DNA of 64,000 nucleotides, taken from NCBI GenBank assembly GCA_002730875.1, contig PCBI01000017.1, positions 186,001-250,000 of the forward strand. Reading direction: 5' to 3'. This document shows, in pieces, positions 35,581 to 44,887 of this stretch. The stretch's first letter is position 1, and each line of letters starts with the position of its first letter. The notes below the pieces were generated by a model. It was given only the letters and a program-made list of their open reading frames with translations. It was not told the origin of the DNA and ran no database searches. The translations under genes and the position numbers were made by a program. The stretch is from Spirochaetaceae bacterium. GTDB lineage: Bacteria > Spirochaetota > Leptospiria > Leptospirales > Leptonemataceae.

Positions 35581-35674
35581 GTCCTGAATCAATTCTCCGG
35601 GCGCTCATGCGCCGTCCACCAAAAAACGAATCCTGGCCTTCTATGATCGACTTTCCCATGACGATAATCCCTGT

Positions 35675-36199
35675 ATGGCGCTACCATTCTGGGAAAGCAT
35701 GAAACTGGGTCAGAAGGATCCGGAGCAACAGGAACTGGAGGTACTTAAACAGATCCCGGTTTTCGACAAGTTGCCTCACCGAGCCTTGAAACTGGTGCGC
35801 TCCCTCTGCCATGTACGCCACTTTAAAGAGGGTGAGCACATCTTTCGCACCAATGAGCCCGGAGTTGGGATGTACATCATCATGGAAGGATCTGTGGAGA
35901 TCTATCGGCTCCACGGGGATACCGACGAAGAAGACAGCATGGCTCAATTCTACGACGGGGACTTCTTTGGTGAACTTGCCCTTCTGGACGATTTGCCCCG
36001 CACGGCCAGCGCCCGGGCGCAGGGTTATTGCCGAATGCTGGGCTTCTTCCGTCCCGATCTATTAAGCCTGATGAATCGTAATCCCAGGATTGCATCAATC
36101 ATACTTCTTAACATTGCGCGAATCACTGGCAAGCGCCTGATCAAGACCAATGAACGACTGGAAACAATGCTACTCGAGGCAGGAAAGGAACTGGCCTGA
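35675..36199 (+). CDS. cyclic-nucleotide-binding domain protein
   Basis: A 174-residue protein that is one cNMP-binding beta-barrel: LKQIPVFDKLPHRALKLV, FKEGEHIFRTNEPGVGMYIIMEGSVEIY, and the phosphate cassette FFGELALLDDLPRTASARA, which has the family's Glu and Arg. A C-terminal helix follows, but I see no helix-turn-helix or catalytic domain, so it is a sensor or scaffold rather than a CRP-type regulator. The start at 35675 lacks a ribosome-binding site; ATG 35699 (MKLGQKD) with GGGAAAG is equally likely. Its TGA shares one base with the ATG of the next gene (TGATG), implying translational coupling. Confidence 0.85.
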   Translation: MALPFWESMKLGQKDPEQQELEVLKQIPVFDKLPHRALKLVRSLCHVRHFKEGEHIFRTNEPGVGMYIIMEGSVEIYRLHGDTDEEDSMAQFYDGDFFGELALLDDLPRTASARAQGYCRMLGFFRPDLLSLMNRNPRIASIILLNIARITGKRLIKTNERLETMLLEAGKELA

Positions 36200-37251
36200 T
36201 GTTTAAAGACACGGACATTTCCACACACATCGTCAGGCTACTTTTCGTAAGCCTTGTAATCGGCTTTCTTGCGGTGACCTTTTACGGACTGCAGGCATTG
36301 ATCATTCCCATCGGGCTCTCTTTTCTTCTCACCTTTGCGCTTAACCCGGGGGTGGACTTCTTTCAAGGGCTGGGCATTCCCCGGGTTCTATCAGTAGCCA
36401 TTGTATTGCTGTTATTCATTGGCGGGCTGATTCTGCTATTCAGCGTAATCATCCCACCGGCCCGGGAAGAAGCGGTGAAGCTTATTTCCCAGCTGGAAGT
36501 GCTTCTGGGAACTTTACCCTCGAAGCTGGATGACTGGAAAGACAGGCTGGGCATCATGATCCCGGAGCAATATCAGTCCGTTTCCATTGATTTTAAGACT
36601 ATCTCTTCCATGGTTCTGAAGCCCATTCAGGAAGCGTCAAAAGGTTTACTTTCGTCCATTCCAAACTTCATTACGTATTCCCTCATTACCCCGATACTGG
36701 TTTTCCTTTTTCTGCTGCAGGGAGATGAAATCTTTCGCAATGTCATAGGCCTGGTGCCGAATCGCTACTTTGAACTGGCGCTCCTTATTGTTCATCGAAC
36801 CCGCGGACAAATTGCCTCCTACCTGAAAGGAATTCTGATCCAGATTAGCATTCTGGGAATCATTTTAATTCCGGGGTTTTCCCTGGCCGGGCTTTCCTAC
36901 GGCGCCATACTGGGCACGGTGGCCGCGCTCGTTAACATCATACCTTATCTTGGGCCTATCATCGGGCTCACCCCTGCTCTGCTTGTAGCCCTGATCCTCG
37001 ACGGAGGAAGCGTTCCGTTGTTTGTGCTTCTAGCTTTCGGTATCGCGCAGGCTGTGGACAATATGTTTACTCAGCCGGTAGTTCTGGCCCGCAGCGTTTC
37101 GGTGCATCCGGTAATTGCCATTTTGGCTCTGATCACGTTCCAACAATGGCTGGGCGTCATCGGGATGGTGATTGCGATACCGGCGGCCGGCGTTCTGGGG
37201 ATGATGATCTCTACGCTGTACAAGTCGCTGAAGGCTTTCAAGGTGATTTAG
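36199..37251 (+). CDS. AI-2E family transporter (PerM/YdiK type permease)
   Basis: A 350-residue inner-membrane protein with seven or eight hydrophobic segments and a soluble segment at about 80-150, the usual topology of the AI-2E family. Conserved pieces visible are GAILGTVAALVNIIPYLGPIIG and the C-terminal NMFTQPVVLARSVSVHP plus GVIGMVIAIPAAGVL. Family members have been linked to autoinducer-2 export, Na+/H+ antiport and general efflux, so function is not predictable. Coupled to the upstream cNMP-binding protein gene, which could mean cyclic-nucleotide control of the permease (inference). Confidence 0.88.
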   Translation: MFKDTDISTHIVRLLFVSLVIGFLAVTFYGLQALIIPIGLSFLLTFALNPGVDFFQGLGIPRVLSVAIVLLLFIGGLILLFSVIIPPAREEAVKLISQLEVLLGTLPSKLDDWKDRLGIMIPEQYQSVSIDFKTISSMVLKPIQEASKGLLSSIPNFITYSLITPILVFLFLLQGDEIFRNVIGLVPNRYFELALLIVHRTRGQIASYLKGILIQISILGIILIPGFSLAGLSYGAILGTVAALVNIIPYLGPIIGLTPALLVALILDGGSVPLFVLLAFGIAQAVDNMFTQPVVLARSVSVHPVIAILALITFQQWLGVIGMVIAIPAAGVLGMMISTLYKSLKAFKVI

Positions 37252-37437
37252 AGGCGCCCTCTCCGGGCTTCGGCTCTTTTCTGGACTCTGGCGGGCAATA
37301 AACCTTCCGGTACTGGTCCGCCGGGGCCGTCCGCTGGCCAGGGTATGCGGGTCAGCCATCCGGCGAGCCGGGCAGAAAAAAAGGCCGGGTTATGAAAAGA
37401 GCCCAAACCAGCGATTAGAGAACATCGTCCTATAGGC

Positions 37438-39291
37438 ATGCGGCTCCCCTATCAGAATTCACTGTATCGAAACTCCATCCACAAAGCCCTTCGCAGATCC
37501 GCCAAACTTGCCCGGGCTATGGCAATTGCTGCCTTTCTGCTGATGGCTTCCGGTTTGACCGCCGACAGGAACTATCCCTTACCGTTGGCAATAACCGGGC
37601 TGAAATTAACGGCGCCGTATACACCGGGAAATGATCGAAACCCGATCTACACCTACTCGATGAGCGATGCAATGCCGGCGCCGGAATTGCTCTTTGTCAG
37701 TAATCGGGCCTATCTGGTCTGGACCGATGCAAGCAGCAATGGCCGGGTTTCCCTGTTAAAGCCTGATCTTTCCGCAGTAGAAAAGGACCTTGTGCGCCTG
37801 CCGGGACGAAGGATTGGCGATGCGGTGACCGATGGAAAGTCCATCACTTTGCTCGCCCTTGAATGGGATAAGGCAGACGGTCGAGAAAATCTTCACACCG
37901 CTCATATTGAATCCTACAGCACGTCCGGACAGGTTCTGTTCAAAGACAAAATCGTGGGCGCCCGAAGCTACGAAGCAATAGGGTCGCAGGGACTGGCAAC
38001 GTCGTTCTCTACCTTCAACCTTGCCTGGTCGGGCAAGCAGTATGCAGCCTACTTCACCACCTACCGTAAATGGGATGATGGCGTGGTACATCAAAGCGAG
38101 TATCTGGCGCTATACGACGCTTCGGGAAAAAGGATCATGGACGATAATCGGCCTGCGGGCTGGACCTGGAATGTAAGCCATAGTTTTCGCCCGCGCATTT
38201 CCTGGGACGGAAAGCGCTTCTTGATGTCTACAGTGGGCGATGCGTATCCCAGGGGACTGGTAGTGCAGTCCTACCCCTCCACGGGCCGCGAAACCGTAAT
38301 AGAGGTCCCGAAAGCGGCTCCGGGCGAAACCTACCAGAATGTGGTTATCAGTACCGGGGACGTATACGGTAGCCAGGGTCAGGGCTGGATTGTATTCGAT
38401 AGCCGCCTCAACCGAACAGACTACGACATTGGATTGATTCGTACCGGAGAAGATGGAAAACCGGGTTCGCCGATTTGGATTACCAGGACTTCAAATTCTA
38501 GAGAAAGGATACCGCGCATTCAACCGTTCGGTGACGATCTTCTCATTGCCTGGGCTGTGGACGAAAGCGGCCATTCCCCGGATAAAGCCTGGTACCCGGT
38601 GACCGGAGATATGGTCACTCATCTCACCGTAATTCGCAAAGATGGGACGACAAAAATCGCTCCTTTTCCCGTGCCAGCCAGGATACGCGGGGCCACGAGA
38701 TTATTTCAGTTCCCCAACGGCGATGTAGGCTGGGTAAATGACGCAACCGGCGAACCCTCAAACATGGAAATTGTGCGAATCGCAGTTCCGGGCTCGCAGG
38801 TAACCGATAACACCGAAGAAGACCCCAATACAGAAGTAGTAAATCCCGTTCAAGTGGAGTATGACCCGGCTCTGGATTTGCCCCTACTGCAAAGCGCCTA
38901 TCGCGGAGATGCCGCGGCGGTGCAGGGATTTCTTTCAAAGGGCGCAAATCCGAATGCCAGTTTTCAAGGATGGTACGCCCTGCATTACGCCGCCTACTAT
39001 GGACATGAAACTGTGTGCGAGGTTCTTCTGAAAGCCGGCGCTGATCCCGAGCAAACCGTGCAGGGATGGTCCGCATTGCAACTGGCCGAAAACCAGGGAC
39101 ACTCTGCCATCGCAGAAATACTGAAACCGGTTTCAAAAAACCGAAAGCGGTCTCTCAAGCCGGTACCGAATCCGGAAAGCCATTCCAGAATGCGTATCAA
39201 GCCCAGGATCTACGATTCTACGCCGGCAACCCGCAATCGGTTCTTTGAACCCCAGGGCTCAAAGATTGGCCCACCAAAGAATGCTCCCTGA
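37438..39291 (+). CDS. exported protein: beta-propeller-like region plus C-terminal ankyrin repeats
   Basis: A 617-residue protein with a basic N-terminus and signal-type hydrophobic segment (about 26-42). Residues 60-460 contain repeated WD/kelch-like strands (LFVSNRAYLVWTDA, FNLAWSGKQYAAYFTTY, PRISWDGKRFLMSTVG, GWIVFDSRLN) suggesting a propeller. Residues about 479-562 are three ankyrin repeats (LLQSAYRGDAAAVQGFLSKGA, ALHYAAYYGHETVCEVLLKAG, ALQLAENQGHSAIAEIL). The last 55 residues are basic and disordered. Ankyrin repeats outside the cytoplasm are uncommon. I cannot assign a named family to the propeller part. Confidence 0.72.
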   Translation: MRLPYQNSLYRNSIHKALRRSAKLARAMAIAAFLLMASGLTADRNYPLPLAITGLKLTAPYTPGNDRNPIYTYSMSDAMPAPELLFVSNRAYLVWTDASSNGRVSLLKPDLSAVEKDLVRLPGRRIGDAVTDGKSITLLALEWDKADGRENLHTAHIESYSTSGQVLFKDKIVGARSYEAIGSQGLATSFSTFNLAWSGKQYAAYFTTYRKWDDGVVHQSEYLALYDASGKRIMDDNRPAGWTWNVSHSFRPRISWDGKRFLMSTVGDAYPRGLVVQSYPSTGRETVIEVPKAAPGETYQNVVISTGDVYGSQGQGWIVFDSRLNRTDYDIGLIRTGEDGKPGSPIWITRTSNSRERIPRIQPFGDDLLIAWAVDESGHSPDKAWYPVTGDMVTHLTVIRKDGTTKIAPFPVPARIRGATRLFQFPNGDVGWVNDATGEPSNMEIVRIAVPGSQVTDNTEEDPNTEVVNPVQVEYDPALDLPLLQSAYRGDAAAVQGFLSKGANPNASFQGWYALHYAAYYGHETVCEVLLKAGADPEQTVQGWSALQLAENQGHSAIAEILKPVSKNRKRSLKPVPNPESHSRMRIKPRIYDSTPATRNRFFEPQGSKIGPPKNAP

Positions 39292-39473
39292 GATCAAGAT
39301 CCTGAGGCAGTGACCGCCGGCGGCGCCCTGCCACCACCCGCATCCCGGGCCAACTAAGCCCTACAGGTTTCGCTATGCCTGGTAGGCACAGCAGCACATG
39401 GCAGCGCCTAATAGGCATGGCCTGCAAAAAGGATGCTGCCTTTAATTGCGCCTCCAAAGTTCTTTAGGGGAGT

Positions 39474-41441
39474 CTAGAAGTAATACTTCAAGGAGGCTTG
39501 AAAGTCGGAATAACCGTTGTCCGGACGGGCCGAGTACCCGATTTCTACCGCCAGGCTTCGCGTAAAAGCGAGATTCGAATAGAACATTAACTTGTCGCGC
39601 GATAGCCCCGAATCGGCAGAGTATGCGCTGCCCAGATATTCCAGACGGAGACTCCACACCGAAAAGGGACGCAGTAACAATCCGGTGCGAATCGTCGGCG
39701 CCAGTTGCGAATCGACTCCATTACCCCCTTCCAGGGAAAGACCGGCCAGCGAATAGAGCAGAAAGGCCCCTTCCGCCTGGCCCAGTTCCGGTTCCCAGCT
39801 CAGGCCGACTCGGAAGGTTCCATAACCGAGATGGCGAAACGGATCCCGAGGATTTCGTGCATCTTCCAGCGCTTCCAGAACGGGCAACTCTGAGCCCGGC
39901 CGGTACAATTCTGGCGCCGCCGAACGAACTCCCAGCTTTACCTCCCAGGCCAGTGGCCACAGTCCGGTGGTTACCGGGTCCATGCTCATCATGTTCATCA
40001 AAACAAAGTCCTGAAGCTCGATCCGCGAATCGCTGCCGTAGACTCGTAGTCGTGCCGTGAAAAATTCGAGTTCGCCATAAGGCGAATACCCCCGGGAGCG
40101 ATCGTGCAAATCGTGGAGCGCCGGCCGAAACCGGAACTCCGCATAGGATCCCAGACTGGAGTCTCCGGCCTGAAGACTAATCAAAGTGCTTTCATGGCCG
40201 ATCAAAGGATTCCTTCCCTGGGGCAGAACTTGATATCCCGCAATCTGTGCCGGATCAAAGGCTCCGTTTTTCTGCGACAGTATTCGCTGAATGAGGTCCT
40301 TTTTCTCTTCGGGGAGTTCGCCGCTGCCGTCTGCCTGGAGCAGCACGCGGTCTGCCGCTACTTCGTGCACCAGAGCCAGGTCCTGCTCCGAAAGTCCGTG
40401 CAGAGAAGGCTGCAGACCCTGACTCAGAGCGAGCATCACTTCCTGGCCTCTGTCGCTGAGTAAGTGGAGTCGTTTGCGATAACGGGTTTCCGTGGCCGGA
40501 TAAAAAACTACGGAACGGGCCATGGAGTTTCCATCCACCACCTGCTTCACCGTATCGGCAGGATGAACAGTCCAGAAGTAATCCCGGGCCAGATCCAGAC
40601 CCGGTCGAGCCAGTTCAAGAAGGTTTAGGAGTCGATAGGAGCAGTTCTCGCTAAGGAAGTAGTAATCATAGTGAGTGGAATTCATCTCCCAGGCCGCGCG
40701 AATCATCTGGTCCACCTCCTCTTTGTGCAGATTCAGCCTGAATTCCCAGAGATCGCGTTGTTCGCCCTCCGTATATACCTGGAGATGATTTCTGAATGGC
40801 TGCAGCTCCAGAGTGCCGTTAAATCCACCGAACATGCCATCCAGGAAGTATGTTACCGGGTCTGTGCTTGTTACCCGAGCGCCGTAGGAAAGGCTGGGAT
40901 CGGCGGCCACAACGGAAACTTCCACGGAATCTGATCGATTGAATTTAATGAAGGTATGACCAAATAATGAAGCAGGATGGCCGGAATAATAGGAGGCGAA
41001 AACGTATGAAATAGACTCTGCCTCCAGATGCGCGGCGAATTCTTTGTATTCGGCGCAGTCTGGCTCCGGAAAACGGTTTCGCTGCAGGCTCAGACTATTC
41101 AGAAGCCAGTGAAACCGGGCCGGGAATCTACAGATGGCATGACGATTGGGATTTTCTGGCACCGGCGCCAGGAACGCTTCGATGCTGGCATTAAGCTCTG
41201 CCGCCGGATCATCCATACCGCGGTCAGAAAGAAAGAAGGAATTCCCGTCCGCTGCGGTGCGATACGAAAACCATTCCTTCTTGTAGCCCAGGAGTTTATG
41301 CCAGTACGGAGACCGCGAAAGGTTTCCACTTTCTGACCAGGTCTTAACCTTTTGAGGCGAATAGAGAGGTCCTGCCTTTAACGATGCATGAAAAAAGAAA
41401 CAAAAGATGAGTATGAGTCGAAAGGCACCGGGTGAGAACAT
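39474..41441 (-). CDS. DUF4105 (Lnb-type) protein with C-terminal outer-membrane barrel
   Basis: A 655-residue protein with a signal peptide (LILIFCFFFHASLKA). The middle (about 120-320) matches the DUF4105/lacto-N-biosidase-associated domain: YVFASYYSGHPASLFGHTFIKF, TYFLDGMFGGFNG, YDYYFLSENCSYRLLNLLE, the last carrying the conserved NC. This papain-like fold is thought to be a thiol hydrolase. The C-terminal third shows alternating amphipathic strands and ends in SLKYYF, a terminal Phe typical of outer-membrane beta-barrels. The start codon is only 5 nt beyond the terminator of the preceding lipoprotein gene, without a visible Shine-Dalgarno. Confidence 0.8.
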   Translation of the reverse strand: MFSPGAFRLILIFCFFFHASLKAGPLYSPQKVKTWSESGNLSRSPYWHKLLGYKKEWFSYRTAADGNSFFLSDRGMDDPAAELNASIEAFLAPVPENPNRHAICRFPARFHWLLNSLSLQRNRFPEPDCAEYKEFAAHLEAESISYVFASYYSGHPASLFGHTFIKFNRSDSVEVSVVAADPSLSYGARVTSTDPVTYFLDGMFGGFNGTLELQPFRNHLQVYTEGEQRDLWEFRLNLHKEEVDQMIRAAWEMNSTHYDYYFLSENCSYRLLNLLELARPGLDLARDYFWTVHPADTVKQVVDGNSMARSVVFYPATETRYRKRLHLLSDRGQEVMLALSQGLQPSLHGLSEQDLALVHEVAADRVLLQADGSGELPEEKKDLIQRILSQKNGAFDPAQIAGYQVLPQGRNPLIGHESTLISLQAGDSSLGSYAEFRFRPALHDLHDRSRGYSPYGELEFFTARLRVYGSDSRIELQDFVLMNMMSMDPVTTGLWPLAWEVKLGVRSAAPELYRPGSELPVLEALEDARNPRDPFRHLGYGTFRVGLSWEPELGQAEGAFLLYSLAGLSLEGGNGVDSQLAPTIRTGLLLRPFSVWSLRLEYLGSAYSADSGLSRDKLMFYSNLAFTRSLAVEIGYSARPDNGYSDFQASLKYYF

Positions 41442-41447
41442 TCAAGG

Positions 41448-41472
41448 AAAAGGCCGGCGCTTTAGGCCGGCC
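41448..41472 (-). terminator. rho-independent terminator of the small lipoprotein gene
   Basis: On the minus strand GGCCGGC pairs perfectly with GCCGGCC around a 7-nt loop, followed by TTTT. It sits between the 95-residue lipoprotein and the DUF4105 start, so read-through would be needed for co-transcription. Confidence 0.75.
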
Positions 41473-41488
41473 CCAGAATTTAAATGGC

Positions 41489-41776
41489 TTACTTGGTACC
41501 AGTTGCCTGGCAGCTTTCAGAACCGGTCAGTCGGCTGATAGAAAACAGACCGCCAGTAGGAGCGCCAGCAGCGTTATTTACAGTGGATACGCCCTGATCG
41601 TTCAGGTCGTCCAGACACTTGGTCACAGGAGCGCCAAGAACAGTAAAGATTACGGGAGCTGCTCTGGTAGCAGTTACTACTTCTTTACCGTTTACGCTGG
41701 TTTTGTCGATGCTGGCACAGTTGAACAGCGCCAGTCCTGCCAGAAGGCTGAGGCTAAGTCCGATCTTTTTAATCAT
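41489..41776 (-). CDS. small putative lipoprotein
   Basis: A 95-residue protein with MIKK, a hydrophobic segment and the lipobox ALFNC at Cys20. The mature 76 residues are rich in Ala, Thr, Ser and Gly and hold two further Cys (KCLDDLNDQG and SESCQ), possibly disulfide-linked. Unrecognised. It has all signs of an abundant stand-alone gene: a good promoter upstream, a GGAGAT ribosome-binding site 4-5 nt before the ATG, and its own strong terminator. Confidence 0.75.
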   Translation of the reverse strand: MIKKIGLSLSLLAGLALFNCASIDKTSVNGKEVVTATRAAPVIFTVLGAPVTKCLDDLNDQGVSTVNNAAGAPTGGLFSISRLTGSESCQATGTK

Positions 41777-41807
41777 TGATATCTCCTAAACAAAGTTTTG
41801 TCCCTTT

Positions 41808-41836
41808 GTTCTAATACTAGATAGCAAGTTGGTCAA
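41808..41836 (-). promoter_or_regulatory. sigma-70-type promoter for the small lipoprotein gene
   Basis: On the minus strand TTGACC (41831-41836), 17-nt spacer, TAGAAC (41808-41813); a TATTAG two bases upstream of the latter is an alternative -10. The A+T-rich surroundings differ from the rest of the window. Confidence 0.5.
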
Positions 41837-41919
41837 TAATTATTTCAGTCGATGCAATCTATTCTGTCGCAAAATTCGCAAGGTTGCTCAACTACGTAAA
41901 GTCCAGGTTATGGCTGCGC

Positions 41920-42003
41920 AACATGCAGGACGGACGGCGCGATACGCCAGCCGGACGGCGCAGCGCACAATAAGTCAAAAGCAGCGCACAATAAGTTAGA
42001 AAG
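41920..42003. repeat. short direct repeats upstream of the small lipoprotein gene
   Basis: CAGCGCACAATAAGT occurs at 41961 and again at 41982 with a 21-nt period, and GGACGGCGC occurs at about 41933 and 41953. The region lies between sucA and the small lipoprotein promoter. No coding potential is seen. Confidence 0.6.
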
Positions 42004-42078
42004 CGGAGCAACCGGACTCATCGCATACGGAGACTCAAGTCTTTAGAGACATTTCCCGGATTCCCCGGTAAAGAGACT

Positions 42079-44841
42079 CTAGGGATTTCTGAAAGCCCGC
42101 TGTATCAAGTCTTCTTGCTCCGATTTGTGGATGCTACTCAAGCCTGCGGCCGGCGATGGCGATTCCGGTCGAGCCACACCTTCAATGCGTTGCCCATCCA
42201 GAAGCGCATTGAATCGATCTTCAACGAATTGCCAGGCCCCCTGGTTTACTGGTTCTTCCTGCACCCACCGAATGGCCTTCGCCGAACTGGCCTTTAAGAC
42301 GTCCTTTACGTCCTTTTCCGGAAACGGATACATCTGCTCAAGGCGAACAATGGATACCTGCGGACCGGGCTGGTTCTGATCCTGGGCATCCTGCCGGGCC
42401 CGGGTCAAATCGTAGTAGACTTTGCCGGAGCAAAAAACCAGCACCTCATCCTGGCCCAGTTTGTCTTCCGGGATCAACTCCTGAAACACCCCGGTCTTGA
42501 TGTCTTCCAGCGACGAAGTGGCCATGGGGTGCCGAAGCAGGCTCTTGGGGGTCATAACTATCAAAGGTCGACGCACTTTGCTCAGGATCTGCCTTCGTAG
42601 CAGATGGAAATACTGCGCCGGTGTAGTGCAGTTGACTACGTACATGTTATCCTTCGCACAAAGCTGCAGAAATCGCTCGAGCCGAGCGCTGGAATGCTCC
42701 GGTCCCTGCCCTTCGTAACCATGAGGAAGAAGCATTACCAGCCCGCTCATTCGATACCACTTCACTTCCGAGGAAGATATAAACTGGTCGATTATGATCT
42801 GAGCGCCGTTAACAAAGTCGCCGAATTGAGCTTCCCAGATCACCAGAGCGTGGGGATCGCTCAAGGAGTACCCGTATTCATAACCCACCACCGAGAATTC
42901 GCTTAGCGGGGAATTGTGAATGTCCAGCTGGCCCTGATTCTCCGAAATGCCGTTCAAAGGAATCCAGATATCGTCCTTTTCCGTGTCGGCAAACACGGCA
43001 TGCCTGTGAGAAAAGGTCCCCCTTCGAACGTCCTGGCCGGACATTCGAATATCATGTCCGTTTTCCAGGATGGAACCAAATGCCAGAGCCTCGGCCATTC
43101 CCCAGTCAATCCCCTGCTCTCCCTGCAGCATCTTCTGCCGAAGCTCGATTAGCTTATTCAATTTCTTGTGAATATTGAACCCGTCCGGAATGGAAGTGAG
43201 CGCTGTCCCCACTCGTTCCAGTTGCTCGGCCAGAAGCCTTGTCTCGGGCTCAGAATCCAGTTCGCCTCTGGTATAGCTGGACCAAACGCCGCGCAGGGTA
43301 TCTACCTGCATGCGCTGATTGGACTCCCGGGCTTTCTTAAAGGAATGCTCCAGACCTTCGTTGATACCGTTCTTTATAAAATCCAACTCATCGGAGCTGA
43401 CATCGTCGTTGTTATTCAGTTTATCTTCGTACTGCGTAGCCACCGAAGGATGTTTGCGAATTGTTTCGTACATCCGGGGCTGCGTGAAAGCGGGTTCGTC
43501 GGTTTCATTGTGCCCCAGTTTTCGGTAACAGATAAGATCGATTATTGCATCTTTGCCAAATTTGAGTCGGTAATCCATGCAGAGTCGGGCTACTCTAAAG
43601 ACGGCTTCCGGATCGTCGCCATTCACATGAAAAATCGGGATCTGGAATCCTTTGGCCAGGTCTGTCGCGAAGGCAGTAGACCTGGATTCGGAAGGCACAG
43701 TAGTAAAGCCGATCTGGTTATTGACGATTATGTGCAAACATCCGCCCAGGCGATAGCCTTCCAGATTCATGAAATTCAAAGACTCGGCCACAACACCCTG
43801 TCCCATGAAGGCGGCATCGCCATGAATTAGAACCGGTATGTATTTCTTTCTTTCGGAATCGTTGTTCACTCTTTGCCGGGCTCGCACCGAGCCCAGTACT
43901 ACAGGGTCCACCGCTTCCAGGTGGCTGGGATTGAACAGGAGGGAAAGCGCCACTTCGCGACCGCTTCGCGTCATCTTTCGGTTGGAATGACCCAGATGGT
44001 ATTTCACATCCGCGTAATCCAGGGTATCCGGGTTGTAGTTCTCGTCGAATTCGGCAAAGATCAGTCCCGCGGGCTTTTCCAGCACATTAACCAGAACATT
44101 TAGCCGGCCCCGATGAGCCATTCCGATCACCATCCCTTCCACTCCGGTTTCGCCGCCATGTTCAATGGCGGTGTCCAGCAGCGGTATCAGGGATTCGCCG
44201 CCTTCAAGGCTGAATCGTTTTTTGCCCACGTACTTTGTCGCCAGGAAGCGTTCGAAATGCTCGGCCTGGTATACCTTTTCAAACAGCCGAAGACGAGTAT
44301 ATTTGTCCAACGGAGCGTTGAACTCCGGGGATTCGATCCGCTCTTGAAGCCAGGCGCGCTCGGCTCGATTCCTTACGTAGAAGTGTTCGCAACCCACCGA
44401 TCCGCAGTAGATGCTTTCGTAGCGTTGAATGATTTCTTTCAGTGGGCGGGCCCCGACCCCGGGCAGACCGGACTCGAATGATTCGTTCAGGTCGGCCTCG
44501 CTCAAACCGTACAATGGAAGATCCAGGCGACTGCGGTCCGGCTTCACCAGCCCCAGGGGATCCAATTTAGAGGCAAGATAACCCTGGCGGCGGTATTCCA
44601 GTACCAATTGCTGTACTGATTGCGCTTTTCGGCGCTCACCGGCAATGCCGCCCCGGGCCGCCGAGCCGGTCTGCGTGGCCGGGCCGGATCCATTGGAGGA
44701 GGTAGAGGAAATGCGGCCATTACTCAGTTCCTCGAAGAAGCGGGCCCAATCCGCCGATACCGAATGGGGATCCTGGAGATACCTGTCATAAAGTTCTTCT
44801 AACTGGTTGGCCTGGTCGCCGTAGAGGATGGAGCTATTCAT
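42079..44841 (-). CDS. sucA: 2-oxoglutarate dehydrogenase E1 component
   Basis: Thiamine-diphosphate-dependent decarboxylase of the 2-oxoglutarate dehydrogenase complex (TCA cycle). About 920 residues with the N-terminal ILYGDQANQLEELYDRYLQDP segment (E2-binding region), then a short Ser/Gly-rich stretch, GMAHRGRLNVLVNVL, GDAAFMGQG, the ThDP motif region HVNGDDPEAVFRVARL...ICYRKLGHNETDEP, and the pyrimidine-binding domain FSHRHAVFADTEK...LLPHGYEGQGPEHSSAR. Start ATG 44841 (TTG 44850 possible). No sucB or lpd follows; instead it is the third gene of a lipoprotein-Rieske-sucA run. Confidence 0.95.
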   Translation of the reverse strand: MNSSILYGDQANQLEELYDRYLQDPHSVSADWARFFEELSNGRISSTSSNGSGPATQTGSAARGGIAGERRKAQSVQQLVLEYRRQGYLASKLDPLGLVKPDRSRLDLPLYGLSEADLNESFESGLPGVGARPLKEIIQRYESIYCGSVGCEHFYVRNRAERAWLQERIESPEFNAPLDKYTRLRLFEKVYQAEHFERFLATKYVGKKRFSLEGGESLIPLLDTAIEHGGETGVEGMVIGMAHRGRLNVLVNVLEKPAGLIFAEFDENYNPDTLDYADVKYHLGHSNRKMTRSGREVALSLLFNPSHLEAVDPVVLGSVRARQRVNNDSERKKYIPVLIHGDAAFMGQGVVAESLNFMNLEGYRLGGCLHIIVNNQIGFTTVPSESRSTAFATDLAKGFQIPIFHVNGDDPEAVFRVARLCMDYRLKFGKDAIIDLICYRKLGHNETDEPAFTQPRMYETIRKHPSVATQYEDKLNNNDDVSSDELDFIKNGINEGLEHSFKKARESNQRMQVDTLRGVWSSYTRGELDSEPETRLLAEQLERVGTALTSIPDGFNIHKKLNKLIELRQKMLQGEQGIDWGMAEALAFGSILENGHDIRMSGQDVRRGTFSHRHAVFADTEKDDIWIPLNGISENQGQLDIHNSPLSEFSVVGYEYGYSLSDPHALVIWEAQFGDFVNGAQIIIDQFISSSEVKWYRMSGLVMLLPHGYEGQGPEHSSARLERFLQLCAKDNMYVVNCTTPAQYFHLLRRQILSKVRRPLIVMTPKSLLRHPMATSSLEDIKTGVFQELIPEDKLGQDEVLVFCSGKVYYDLTRARQDAQDQNQPGPQVSIVRLEQMYPFPEKDVKDVLKASSAKAIRWVQEEPVNQGAWQFVEDRFNALLDGQRIEGVARPESPSPAAGLSSIHKSEQEDLIQRAFRNP

Positions 44842-44887
44842 ACCTTTCAAACAAAGAAAGGGTACCCACGGTAAGTAAAGAGGAAAA

